DNA from: an uncultured beta proteobacterium
Lineage (GTDB): Bacteria; Pseudomonadota; Gammaproteobacteria; Burkholderiales; Burkholderiaceae_C
NCBI GenBank assembly: GCA_903928325.1
Contig: CAIYQF010000493.1
Location: forward strand, 1-8,989
Reading direction: 5' to 3'
DNA length: 8,989 nt
Position 1 is the stretch's first letter. Each line of letters starts with the position of its first letter. The notes below the pieces were generated by a model. That model was not told the DNA's origin. It ran no database searches and saw only the letters and a program-made list of their open reading frames with translations. A program made the position numbers and the translations under genes. Shown piece after piece: positions 1-6,288 of this stretch.

Positions 1-30
1 CACTGGCTCTTTTTTGACCTTGAGACTCCT

Positions 31-1020
31 ATGCAGCAGTCTGCCGCCGTACGTCCTGATCCCACTACCCAACGCAAAGCCGCTATCGCCCACGGCGCCG
101 CGCTTGAGCACACAGGCCAGGTCCTGATCGAGCCGATCCCCAACTTCGACCTCAACCGCACCATCTTCAAAACCCTCGAAGGCAGGGCTGCCCGCTTCGT
201 GATGACCACCCGCGTTGGCAAGCAGGTCCGCTGGGACGCCGCCGCGACCCAAGTCGTGCAGGCCGAATACGCGGCGGCCCGCGCGGCGCACCCACTACCC
301 GGCGTGAGCACCGAACTGATGGACTTCTTGGTGAGCGAGTGCGATTTCAATGTGGAGCATGCCGACGGCTCGTTCCTCGACCACCTGTACTTTTGCTTTG
401 AGTACACCGTGCAGCACTACCCGCAGCACTCCCCTCTTGTGATGCTGCTGCATTCCATCCTGGGAACTGGCACCAACACCTTCGCGATGGCCGCCGACAA
501 AATCCCGGTGCTGCGCCCGCTGATGACGCCTTGGGAGTGGACGCAGGTACAAGCCTTTCCGTCGGTGTTGCGTTTACTCTACGCAGGCCCGCTGCGCGCC
601 GAACTACGCCAGGACGCCCACCGCGCCGATGCAGTTGCTTCCATTTCTTTTCATCGGGTGATCGACAACGCACCCATCACCTTGACTGGAAAGGATTTCT
701 GGACCGCACTGAACTACCAGCTGATACACCTGGTCGACTTCCTTCCGGCAGCGAACTGGTCCCTGCACCAGAACGACACCTCCTTCATCCTATTCCGTGA
801 TCTGTATGACCTGCTTGCGTTGGCCGGCAAGTTAGAGGCCATGGTAGGTTACAAACCAAGTGCAGGCCAACGCAAGCCAGAGGGCGAGCGCCAGGGTGTA
901 GGCGAGTGGCTCACCACATTGATCCCAGTCACCTTGAGCGAACGGATGGCGGCCAAATCGGTCACCCGCTTCTCGGAGCGCATGGGGCACTCTCTCGATT
1001 ACCAAATCACCTGGGCCTGA
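31..1020 (+). CDS. Hypothetical protein, family not recognised (possibly 5'-partial)
   Basis: I do not recognise this 329-residue protein. It has no signal peptide, no obvious run of membrane segments and no nucleotide-binding motif. It looks like a soluble, mostly helical, cytoplasmic protein. The middle is rich in aromatic residues and histidine (about residues 117-141: DHLYFCFEYT, then His129, His133 and His141), which could suggest a metal or cofactor site, but no known motif is complete. A polar, charged linker lies at about 275-292 (KPSAGQRKPEGERQG), followed by a conserved-looking C-terminal tail. The ATG at 31 has no good Shine-Dalgarno. The frame is open from base 1 (HWLFFDLETP precedes Met1) and has no alternative start codon in bases 1-30, so the true start may lie left of the window. 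Protein-like composition and the lack of a competing frame support it as real. It is the only plus-strand gene and converges on the reductase gene. Confidence 0.75.
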   Translation: MQQSAAVRPDPTTQRKAAIAHGAALEHTGQVLIEPIPNFDLNRTIFKTLEGRAARFVMTTRVGKQVRWDAAATQVVQAEYAAARAAHPLPGVSTELMDFLVSECDFNVEHADGSFLDHLYFCFEYTVQHYPQHSPLVMLLHSILGTGTNTFAMAADKIPVLRPLMTPWEWTQVQAFPSVLRLLYAGPLRAELRQDAHRADAVASISFHRVIDNAPITLTGKDFWTALNYQLIHLVDFLPAANWSLHQNDTSFILFRDLYDLLALAGKLEAMVGYKPSAGQRKPEGERQGVGEWLTTLIPVTLSERMAAKSVTRFSERMGHSLDYQITWA

Positions 1021-1036
1021 AAGTGGCACAGACGAA

Positions 1037-1064
1037 GTCCGCCCCAGGCACACAGCGGGCGGAT
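1037..1064. terminator. GC-rich hairpin between convergent genes, possible bidirectional terminator
   Basis: TCCGCCC (1038-1044) pairs perfectly with GGGCGGA (1057-1063) around a 12-base loop, and a flanking G-T pair is possible. It sits 17 bases past the stop of the plus-strand gene and about 20 bases past the stop of the minus-strand reductase gene, which is where a shared terminator would be expected. No T-tract follows on either strand, so it is not a classical intrinsic terminator. An overlapping 10-base palindrome, GCGGATCCGC (1059-1068), offers an alternative fold. Confidence 0.3.
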
Positions 1065-1085
1065 CCGCATGCCGGGGCAAAGTGC

Positions 1086-2108
1086 TCAGCCCACCGCCTG
1101 GCGCAACGCGTTGCCGCTCCAGTGCTGACCGCTGCGGCAGGACGCCATCAGTGTGCACATGGCTGCGTTGCGAGGGGCGGATACGCCGTGCTGTGCGGCC
1201 AAGCGCACCACTGCTCCGCACAGATCGTCAATTTCCGTGACGCGACCGCGTTGCACGTCTTCCCACATAGAAGACCGAGCCCTTGCGTCCATGCGCAACA
1301 TGTTGGCGGCAACCCGACTGAAAAGCCAATTAGGAAGCCCAAGGACAAAGGGCAAAAACCGCGCTGGCACCTTGGAAATTTTGGCTGGCCGAATGCCGGC
1401 GGCGCCCAATACCTGCAAGGCCTCGGTCTGCAACGCAGCAAGCACGCAGCGCATATCACGGTCGCTCAGCTGGTCCACCAGCGGCAGATCCGACAGCGCG
1501 TTGACCGGGTTGTTCAGGTTCAGTAGCAACTTGCCCCATTGCACAGCCAACATGTCGCTTGCTAGAACGGTGGGGAGTCCGCTGGCGTTAAACGCCTGCG
1601 CAATGGTGCGCGTGACGGGCGTTTTGGCCAGTTGCAGGGCCCCTTCTGTGGCGCGGTGCACCTTGTGTGGGTCGGGCATAACGACGTTGTAGGGAACCAT
1701 GCCCGCCACGGCCTGCAGCCCCGGCCCAGCCTGAGCAATGCGCGCGAGATTGTCCACACCGTTCTGTAGCGAAACCACCAACGTGCCTGGGGGGCAGTGG
1801 GCAGCAATCTCCTGCGCAGCGGATGCCGTTGCGCCACCTTTGACGCACAGAAGAATAACCGTGGGAGTGCCTTGGCCGCATGCCGCCGGGAAGTCTTGCC
1901 AGGCCTGGGCCACATTGGTGAACAGTTGCAACTGAGCTGGCTCCAGGTGGGTCCAAAAGCCGTCCAGGTCCGACACCGTCAGACCGCCTTTAGCCAGGGG
2001 ATCGAGAATCGGCGCGCGTCCGACCAGGGCCACCCGTTGCCCAGCTGCAATCAAGCGGGCGCCAACATAACAGCCAATAGCGCCCGCACCGACAATAAGG
2101 TAGTTCAT
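1086..2108 (-). CDS. Ketopantoate reductase family protein (2-dehydropantoate 2-reductase, PanE/ApbA-like)
   Basis: The family reduces 2-dehydropantoate to pantoate with NADPH, in the cytoplasm, for pantothenate and CoA synthesis. The N-terminal Rossmann fold opens with VGAGAIGCYVG (residues 6-16), the dinucleotide-binding glycine motif. QNG at 115-117 matches the family's conserved segment. WGKLLLNLNNPVNAL (191-205) carries the expected catalytic lysine (Lys193) and substrate-binding asparagines, and RGRVTEID (287-294) carries the conserved glutamate (Glu292), so the active site looks intact. At 340 residues it is somewhat longer than E. coli PanE (about 300). The extra length is near the C-terminus, including a hydrophobic insert at about 251-270. 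The ATG at 2108 directly precedes the Rossmann strand, so this start is convincing although no clear ribosome site precedes it. No other pantothenate gene is nearby. It could be a paralogue with another 2-oxo-acid substrate, so I give no gene symbol. Confidence 0.88.
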   Translation of the reverse strand: MNYLIVGAGAIGCYVGARLIAAGQRVALVGRAPILDPLAKGGLTVSDLDGFWTHLEPAQLQLFTNVAQAWQDFPAACGQGTPTVILLCVKGGATASAAQEIAAHCPPGTLVVSLQNGVDNLARIAQAGPGLQAVAGMVPYNVVMPDPHKVHRATEGALQLAKTPVTRTIAQAFNASGLPTVLASDMLAVQWGKLLLNLNNPVNALSDLPLVDQLSDRDMRCVLAALQTEALQVLGAAGIRPAKISKVPARFLPFVLGLPNWLFSRVAANMLRMDARARSSMWEDVQRGRVTEIDDLCGAVVRLAAQHGVSAPRNAAMCTLMASCRSGQHWSGNALRQAVG

Positions 2109-2205
2109 CGATTTTTAACCACACAAAGCCCAGCACTCTACCGCACCGGCAATCCCTCAAATTTCCAGCGATCCTAAAAGTAGAGCGCTTAGGCAGCCCT
2201 GGGGC

Positions 2206-2295
2206 AAGTGCTGCATGGAGGCGAAACTGTGCAAGTCCCTGGTTGGACCAGGCAGTGGTCAAAAGCAGTTTTCTGGTTGCCGAAAACCAGCACTT
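2206..2295. repeat. 8-base inverted repeat enclosing two smaller hairpins
   Basis: AAGTGCTG (2206-2213) is the exact reverse complement of CAGCACTT (2288-2295). Inside lie two hairpins: CCTGGT-TGG-ACCAGG (2238-2252) and GTTTTC-N8-GAAAAC (2268-2287). The second ends at the base immediately before the outer stem's right arm, so the three helices can form a three-way junction with adjacent stacking. Competing folds exist: CTGGTT/AACCAG at 2273-2278/2285-2290, and GACCA/TGGTC at 2246-2250/2256-2260. The pairing is seen directly; whether it forms in the cell is inference. Confidence 0.4.
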
Positions 2296-2300
2296 AGCAA

Positions 2301-2350
2301 AGTCGGCTCTAGGCCCAACCCGGGTGTTCCAGCCTTCGGTTTGGCCGACT
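2301..2350. repeat. 7-base inverted repeat with internal palindrome
   Basis: AGTCGGC (2301-2307) pairs with GCCGACT (2344-2350) across 36 bases. The loop contains the palindrome ACCCGGGT (2318-2325). It begins five bases right of the larger fold and ends 25 bases from the ybeY stop, so it would be the first structure met in a transcript reading through from ybeY. It lacks a T-run, so a classical terminator role is weak. Confidence 0.35.
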
Positions 2351-2375
2351 GCTGTCTCTGCTATATGCCCTTTGC

Positions 2376-2822
2376 TCAATACGGATTCTCAAACCCCAAG
2401 CGCGCCATGATCTCGCTCTCGCGCAGCTCCATCACCCGCGCGTCTTCGTCGAGCTCGTGGTCCCAGCCCTGGGCGTGCAGGGCGCCGTGGACGATGAGGT
2501 GGGCGTAGTGGGCTTGCAGGGTTTTGCCCTGGTCTTCGGCTTCTTTTTCCAGCACCGGCGCACACAGCACCAGGTCGGCGGTGACTACGGGTTCTAGCGT
2601 GTAGTCAAAGGTCAGCACGTTGGTGGCGTAGTCTTTTTTTCGGAATTCACGGTTGAGTTCTTGGCCCTCAGGTGCGTCCACGATGCGCACGGTGATTTCC
2701 GCGTCGCTGGAGAGGGCGTGGCGCAGCCAACGCGCTACTCGGTGGCGCGGCAGGGCGGCGCGGTGCAGCGCGGCCTTAGGCAACTTGCCAAACTGAAGGG
2801 AGAGGGTGAGGGCGTGCAGCAT
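2376..2822 (-). CDS. ybeY: Endoribonuclease YbeY (rRNA maturation factor)
   Basis: YbeY is a conserved zinc-dependent single-strand endoribonuclease that acts in 16S rRNA 3'-end maturation and 70S ribosome quality control in the cytoplasm. The 148-residue length is normal. The zinc-binding signature is complete: HGALHAQGWDH at residues 112-122, with His112, His116 and His122 as ligands. The upstream conserved block LNREFRKKDYATNVLTF (56-72) holds the invariant arginine (Arg61) and the TNVL strand. The start ATG at 2822 gives the expected N-terminus, but the ribosome site is weak. It lies 49 bases after the stop of the ABC permease, so read-through transcription is likely. In many Proteobacteria ybeY sits next to phoH and a corC-type gene; neither flanks it here. 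Confidence 0.96.
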   Translation of the reverse strand: MLHALTLSLQFGKLPKAALHRAALPRHRVARWLRHALSSDAEITVRIVDAPEGQELNREFRKKDYATNVLTFDYTLEPVVTADLVLCAPVLEKEAEDQGKTLQAHYAHLIVHGALHAQGWDHELDEDARVMELRESEIMARLGFENPY

Positions 2823-2871
2823 GGCTTGAATGGATGTTTAGGTATTTGGGTTGCGCAAAGGCCTGCTGTGT

Positions 2872-3699
2872 TCACTGACCAAAGCGCTTGCGCGTCAGGC
2901 CCAGGGCCAACCAAAACGACACCACCGCATAGGCCACCAGCACGGCGCCGTGGTACAGGGCGGCGCTGGGCCATTGGTCCATAAACAAAGGCCGCACCAG
3001 CGCCACGGCGTGCGACAAGGGCAACCAGTCGGCCAGCCCTTGCGCCAGCGGCGGCAGTTGCTGCAGCGGGAAGAACACGCCGCTCAAAAACATGGTGGGT
3101 GTCAAAAACAGCGTGAAGTAGTAGGTGAAAAAGTCATAGCCCTTGGCCAGGGCGTTGAACACCAGCGCCATAGCGCTAAAAGTAATACCTACGCCAAGCA
3201 AAATCGGCCAGGCCGCCAGCAGTTTGGGGCTGTGGCTGATGCCCAAGGCCAGCATCACGCCCAAAATCGCGGTCACGGTAAACAGCGCCTTAAACGCCGC
3301 CCACAGCATCTCGGCCAGCACAATGTCGTCCAGGCCGACCGGCGCGTTCATGATGCCATCCCAGGTTTTTTGCACGTGCATGCGCGAAAACGCCGAGTAC
3401 AGCGCCTCAAACGAGGCCGCATTCATGGCGCTCATGCAAATCGAGCCGCTGGCCAAAAACAGGATGTAAGGCACCGGCTGGCCATCCACCGTGATCTGCC
3501 CCACCAGCGCGCCCATACCGTAGCCAAAAGCGACCAGCCACATTAGCGGCTCGGCAATATTGCCCAAGAGGCTGGGAATGGCCAGCTTGCGCCAGACCAG
3601 CAGGTTGCGCAAAAAAACCGGCCAAAAGCGCAGGCTTAATTGCGGTGCGCGCCAGCGGCTCTGCGTTTGGGGCGGATTGGCAATTAGAGAGGTGGTCAT
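2872..3699 (-). CDS. ABC-2 type transporter permease, NodJ-like
   Basis: This is the inner-membrane half of a two-gene ABC exporter. The 275-residue protein has about six hydrophobic segments (roughly 47-66, 78-98, 134-153, 163-184, 192-211 and 248-268), typical of the ABC-2 fold. The soluble loop YSAFSRMHVQKTWDGIMNAP (101-120), with its cytoplasmic QKTWDGI-type coupling region, and the segment TPTMFLSGVFFPLQQLP (200-216) are characteristic of the NodJ/DrrB type. The start lies one base beyond the ATPase stop (TGATATG) and is preceded by GAGGA eight bases upstream, which fixes the start and indicates coupled translation with the ATPase. NodIJ in rhizobia exports lipochitin oligosaccharide, but non-nodulating Betaproteobacteria carry close relatives of unknown substrate. 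No nod biosynthesis gene is present, so nodulation is not implied. Confidence 0.92.
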   Translation of the reverse strand: MTTSLIANPPQTQSRWRAPQLSLRFWPVFLRNLLVWRKLAIPSLLGNIAEPLMWLVAFGYGMGALVGQITVDGQPVPYILFLASGSICMSAMNAASFEALYSAFSRMHVQKTWDGIMNAPVGLDDIVLAEMLWAAFKALFTVTAILGVMLALGISHSPKLLAAWPILLGVGITFSAMALVFNALAKGYDFFTYYFTLFLTPTMFLSGVFFPLQQLPPLAQGLADWLPLSHAVALVRPLFMDQWPSAALYHGAVLVAYAVVSFWLALGLTRKRFGQ

Positions 3700-3700
3700 A

Positions 3701-4642
3701 TCAGGCGTCCTCGCGGATCTGGCGTCCGGTTAATTTCAAAAACAGGTCTTCCAGGTTGGCCGGGCGGTGCAGGGTGCGTAACTGGGGGTATGCGTGCAGG
3801 GCCTGTAGCAGCGCAGCCGAGTCGCGGGTGTAGAAAAACACGGTTTCGCCGCTGATTTCTACCCGCGCAGTGTGGGTGCGTAAGGGGCTGTCGGCCAGCG
3901 CCAGGGCGCCCACGCCATACACCTCCACCACGTCGGGCTCCAGGTACTGGGCGATCAGGTCGCGCGGCTTGCCTTCGGCAATCTTTTTGCCATGGTCCAG
4001 CACCAAAAGGCGCGAGCACAGGCGCTCGGCTTCGTCCATAAAGTGCGTGGTCAAGAGAATGGATTTACCTTGCTGGAGCAGCAATTGCAAGCGTTCCCAC
4101 ATCAGGTGGCGGGCCTGCGGGTCCAGGCCGGTCGTGGGTTCGTCCAGCAGCAGCAGCTTGGGGTCGTTTACCAAGGCGCGCGCCAGGCTCAGACGCCGTT
4201 TCATGCCGCCCGAGAGTTCGCCGGGTTTGGCTTTGGCTTTGCTGGTCAGGGACGCAAATTCCAGCAGCGCGGGGATGCGTTCTTTAATCGCGGCGTCTTT
4301 CAGGCCGAAATAGCGCCCATAGACCAGCAGGTTCTCGGCGCAGTTGAAGTCCGGGTCCAACGTGTCGAGCTGGGTCACCACGCCCAGCTGCGCTTTGATG
4401 GCCAGCACGTCCACCGGCATGTGCAGGCCCAGCGCGGTAATGCGGCCGGCGTCGGGCACGGTTAGACCCAGGCACATGCGTATGGTGGTGGTTTTACCCG
4501 CACCGTTGGGGCCGATCACGCCCAGGCATTCGCCGGGGGCAATTTCGAAAGACAAATCGTGGACGACATCGGTGTCGCCGTAGCGCTTGGTCAGGTGCTG
4601 GGCTTGAAACAGCGGGTTGGGTGATGGCTCAATGTGGGGCAT
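3701..4642 (-). CDS. ABC transporter ATP-binding protein, NodI-like
   Basis: This is the cytoplasmic ATPase that powers the adjacent permease. Numbered from Met at 4642 (313 residues), it has Walker A GPNGAGKT (44-51), the Q-loop Gln91 in QLDTLDPDF, signature LSGGMKRR (143-150), Walker B LLLLDEPT (163-170), D-loop GLDP (172-175) and the H-loop His200 in TTHFMDEAERLC. The stretch around the Q-loop and RYFGL (110-114) is typical of the NodI/DrrA exporter ATPases. A C-terminal domain of about 90 residues follows, as in the family. The frame is open to 4867, but that extension overlaps the upstream CapA gene and has arginine- and tryptophan-rich shadow composition, so I rejected it. An alternative ATG at 4666 adds eight residues. 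Neither start has a clear ribosome site, so the start is uncertain by those eight residues. Confidence 0.93.
   Translation of the reverse strand: MPHIEPSPNPLFQAQHLTKRYGDTDVVHDLSFEIAPGECLGVIGPNGAGKTTTIRMCLGLTVPDAGRITALGLHMPVDVLAIKAQLGVVTQLDTLDPDFNCAENLLVYGRYFGLKDAAIKERIPALLEFASLTSKAKAKPGELSGGMKRRLSLARALVNDPKLLLLDEPTTGLDPQARHLMWERLQLLLQQGKSILLTTHFMDEAERLCSRLLVLDHGKKIAEGKPRDLIAQYLEPDVVEVYGVGALALADSPLRTHTARVEISGETVFFYTRDSAALLQALHAYPQLRTLHRPANLEDLFLKLTGRQIREDA
3708..3712 (-). promoter_or_regulatory. Ribosome binding site of the ABC permease
   Basis: Reading the minus strand, GAGGA lies eight bases before the permease ATG and inside the last codons of the ATPase gene. This supports the start at 3699 and coupled translation of the two transporter subunits. 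Confidence 0.7.
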
Positions 4643-4712
4643 GCAGCGATTGTCGCGGATGCCCATGAAGGCTGGTGAGCGCAAGGGCCCGGCGCCCCTG
4701 CCCAAGGCAAGC

Positions 4713-5693
4713 TTATGGCCCCGCCACCGTCCCCGCAGGCTTGGGCAGCCCCCCGGCGCCGATTTGAGCCACGTGCACCTCAACCTGGCGCGCGCCCGTC
4801 TTGTCCAGTTCCAGGCGCAGCGCCCAGCCCCGGTTGTTCGCTGGGTCTGAAAAGCCGTCAAACACAAAGTTGCCCAGACTGTAAAAAATCGGCTTGCCCT
4901 GGTAGCGCTCGGTGTCTTGCACTTGGTGCGGGTGGCCGCCGATCACGGCGTCGGCACCCGCGTCGATCATGGTGCGGGCGAGCTGGCGCTGGCGGGTGTT
5001 GGACACGGGGTCTTCCCAACCCCAGTGCATGATGGGTATCACCACGTCGGCCTTCCAGCGGCTGCGCGCGGCTTGGATGTCGCGCACCACTTGCGCGTCT
5101 TCGCTCCAGGCCACGCCGGGTTTGTCGGTGTCCGCCTCAAAGCTGCGGGGCTGAAATTCGTTGTAGCCCAAGATGGCGATGCGCAAGCCTTTGCGCTCCA
5201 CGATCCAGGGCGTGTGTGCCTCAGTCAGGTTCAGGCCACCGCCGTAAATGCCCAGGCCTTCTTGCTTCAAAAACCCCAGCATTTGTGCAAAGGCCTGCGG
5301 GCCGAAATCGCCCGAATGGTTGTTGGCCAGGCCCACGGCGTCGAAGTGGCGTTTCACAAACTTGAGCGTGCTGGGCGGCACGCGGAATACATTGGGCTTG
5401 TCGTCCTCCGGGCTGCCGATGGTGGCCACCACGCATTCCAGGTTGCCGATGCGGATGTCGGCACCTTTGAACAGCGCGGCAAAGCCGGCGAACGGGTCTT
5501 GGCCCCGGCGCATGGCGCGGCTGGGGCCATCCTCCAGCATGATGTCGCCCACCACCACCAGGGAGACGGTGTCGGTGTTGCGGCTTGGCGCTGCCGCCGG
5601 AGGCGCCGCCTGCGCGCCCAGGCACGCGCCCACGAGCCATGCGCCCGCTAAAGCGCGGCACCCTCTGAATACAGCCAAACCGCGCGCGCTCAT
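4713..5693 (-). CDS. CapA family metallophosphatase-like protein, secreted
   Basis: This is a CapA/PgsA-type protein with a calcineurin-like metallophosphoesterase fold. Family members take part in poly-gamma-glutamate or capsule formation, but many stand alone with unknown substrates. Numbered from Met at 5693 (326 residues), it has GDIMLE (49-54), GNLECV (83-88), LANNHSGDFG (122-131), MHWGWE (222-227), GGHPHQVQ (252-259) and SLGNFVFD (272-279). These are the metal-binding and structural motifs in their usual order, with all histidine and aspartate positions present. Residues 1-30 look like a signal peptide with a hydrophobic core and an AQAA cleavage region, so the enzyme should act in the periplasm or outside. 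The frame could begin at 5717, but the ATG at 5693 has a perfect GGAGG seven bases upstream and overlaps the preceding stop as ATGA, so I chose it. No capsule synthesis genes are adjacent. Confidence 0.92.
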   Translation of the reverse strand: MSARGLAVFRGCRALAGAWLVGACLGAQAAPPAAAPSRNTDTVSLVVVGDIMLEDGPSRAMRRGQDPFAGFAALFKGADIRIGNLECVVATIGSPEDDKPNVFRVPPSTLKFVKRHFDAVGLANNHSGDFGPQAFAQMLGFLKQEGLGIYGGGLNLTEAHTPWIVERKGLRIAILGYNEFQPRSFEADTDKPGVAWSEDAQVVRDIQAARSRWKADVVIPIMHWGWEDPVSNTRQRQLARTMIDAGADAVIGGHPHQVQDTERYQGKPIFYSLGNFVFDGFSDPANNRGWALRLELDKTGARQVEVHVAQIGAGGLPKPAGTVAGP

Positions 5694-6166
5694 GGCGCCA
5701 CCTCCGCCAGCGCGCACTGGTATTGCAGCTCTTTGCCCAGCAGCGGCGAATACAAGGCTACGCGCCCAGTCAGCGCGTCGGGCGCGGGCTTGCGCTGCGC
5801 CACCGGCTGACGGTATTGAAGGTGTTGCATGACCATGGCTTGGCGCCGGGTGTTGTAGTAGATGTAGATATTGACGCTTTCAAGGGCGGTGGCTGGCGCG
5901 GCCAGGACCTCGTCTCGCGGCGCCTCTGCGGCCTCAGCTGGCGCTGCGGCCAGCAATATGGCCTTGAATCGAAAGCGGTTGCCAATGGGGACCGCGGCCA
6001 CGGTGTAGGGGTCGGTGGTTAAGCCGTGCACGGTGTGGTGGGTTTCGGAATTGACCTCAAACGTGCATTGCAGCTGCGCGCTGGCCTGCGCCGCGCAGGG
6101 CAACAGGGCCAGCCACAGGGCGGCGATACAAAGAGGCGCCAGGGGCAAGCGTTGGCGGGGTTTCAC
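5690..6166 (-). CDS. Small secreted protein of unknown function
   Basis: I do not recognise this family. Starting at the GTG at 6166, the product has 158 residues. It has a basic N-terminus (KPRQR), a hydrophobic core (about 8-22) and a likely signal peptidase I site after ASA at 28-30. The preceding Cys24 follows a proline, which does not fit a lipobox, so secretion as a soluble protein is likelier than lipidation. The mature part has two cysteines, one near each end (Cys34 and Cys151), which could form a disulfide. Its core appears to be beta-rich (IGNRFRFKAI; SVNIYIYYNTRR). An ATG at 6217 would add 17 arginine-rich residues ahead of the signal peptide and has no ribosome site, whereas GGAG lies nine bases before the GTG. 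The stop overlaps the CapA start as ATGA, so the two secreted proteins are probably made together and may act on the same envelope process. Confidence 0.8.
   Translation of the reverse strand: MKPRQRLPLAPLCIAALWLALLPCAAQASAQLQCTFEVNSETHHTVHGLTTDPYTVAAVPIGNRFRFKAILLAAAPAEAAEAPRDEVLAAPATALESVNIYIYYNTRRQAMVMQHLQYRQPVAQRKPAPDALTGRVALYSPLLGKELQYQCALAEVAP
5701..5705 (-). promoter_or_regulatory. Ribosome binding site of the CapA gene
   Basis: GGAGG on the minus strand lies seven bases before the ATG at 5693, within the end of the upstream small secreted-protein gene. It decides the start in favour of 5693 over the alternative at 5717. Confidence 0.8.
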
Positions 6167-6175
6167 GGTGCGGTG

Positions 6176-6180
6176 CTCCA
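6176..6180 (-). promoter_or_regulatory. Ribosome binding site supporting a GTG start
   Basis: TGGAG on the minus strand lies nine bases before the GTG at 6166. It favours this start over the upstream ATG at 6217, which has no such site. Confidence 0.6.
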
Positions 6181-6288
6181 GACGGTTGGTGGGCCTGCGC
6201 CGTGGCGGGCGCAGCATTGGCGGTTGGTATTCGGGGCCTGGTTGGCACCGTGGGCGGTGGCGCGCAGTTTATGCGCAGCCGCGCCCTG

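Larger units (their letters stand above)
2109..2375. other. Intergenic region with multiple inverted repeats
   Basis: This 267-base gap lies between the ybeY stop and the reductase start, both on the minus strand. It is lower in GC than the flanking genes and has no convincing gene. Inverted repeats visible by eye are CCTAA/TTAGG (2173-2177/2189-2193), AAGTGCTG/CAGCACTT (2206-2213/2288-2295), CCTGGT/ACCAGG (2238-2243/2247-2252), GTTTTC/GAAAAC (2268-2273/2282-2287) and AGTCGGC/GCCGACT (2301-2307/2344-2350). The reductase promoter should lie in the left part, but I see no convincing -35/-10 pair. No T-tract marks a ybeY terminator. The region could hold a structured transcript end, a small RNA, or a dispersed repeat; the sequence alone does not decide. 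Confidence 0.5.

Noticed and set aside
2242..2319. Integron attC-like core motifs: GTTGGAC (2242-2248) and GCCCAAC (2313-2319)
   Set aside because: The two motifs match the GTTRRRY and RYYYAAC consensus, but they occur in the wrong order for an attC site on either strand. No integrase or cassette arrangement is present.
2215..2508. A 97-residue open frame on the plus strand over the intergenic region and the end of ybeY
   Set aside because: Its second half is antisense to ybeY and its first half runs through the inverted-repeat region. It shows no protein-like features and no convincing ribosome site.
2851..3546. A 231-residue open frame on the plus strand opposite the ABC permease gene
   Set aside because: It is rich in Gln, His and Arg and is antisense to a clear membrane protein gene. 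This is typical of a reverse-frame artefact.
2872..4642. Evidence for nodulation from the NodI/NodJ-like pair
   Set aside because: No nod biosynthesis or regulatory genes are present. Close homologues occur in non-nodulating Betaproteobacteria.
4643..4867. N-terminal extension of the ABC ATPase to a start at 4867
   Set aside because: The extension overlaps the end of the CapA gene, is rich in Arg, Trp and Cys, and has no counterpart in the ATPase family. The domain begins right after Met at 4642.
4917..5651. A 244-residue open frame on the plus strand opposite the CapA gene
   Set aside because: It is antisense to a motif-complete CapA gene and has the same shadow composition. There is no independent evidence of translation.
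6262..6276. Small hairpin GCGCA/TGCGC after the ligase stop, considered as a terminator
   Set aside because: The stem is only five bases with no T-tract on the minus strand, so it is too weak to call.
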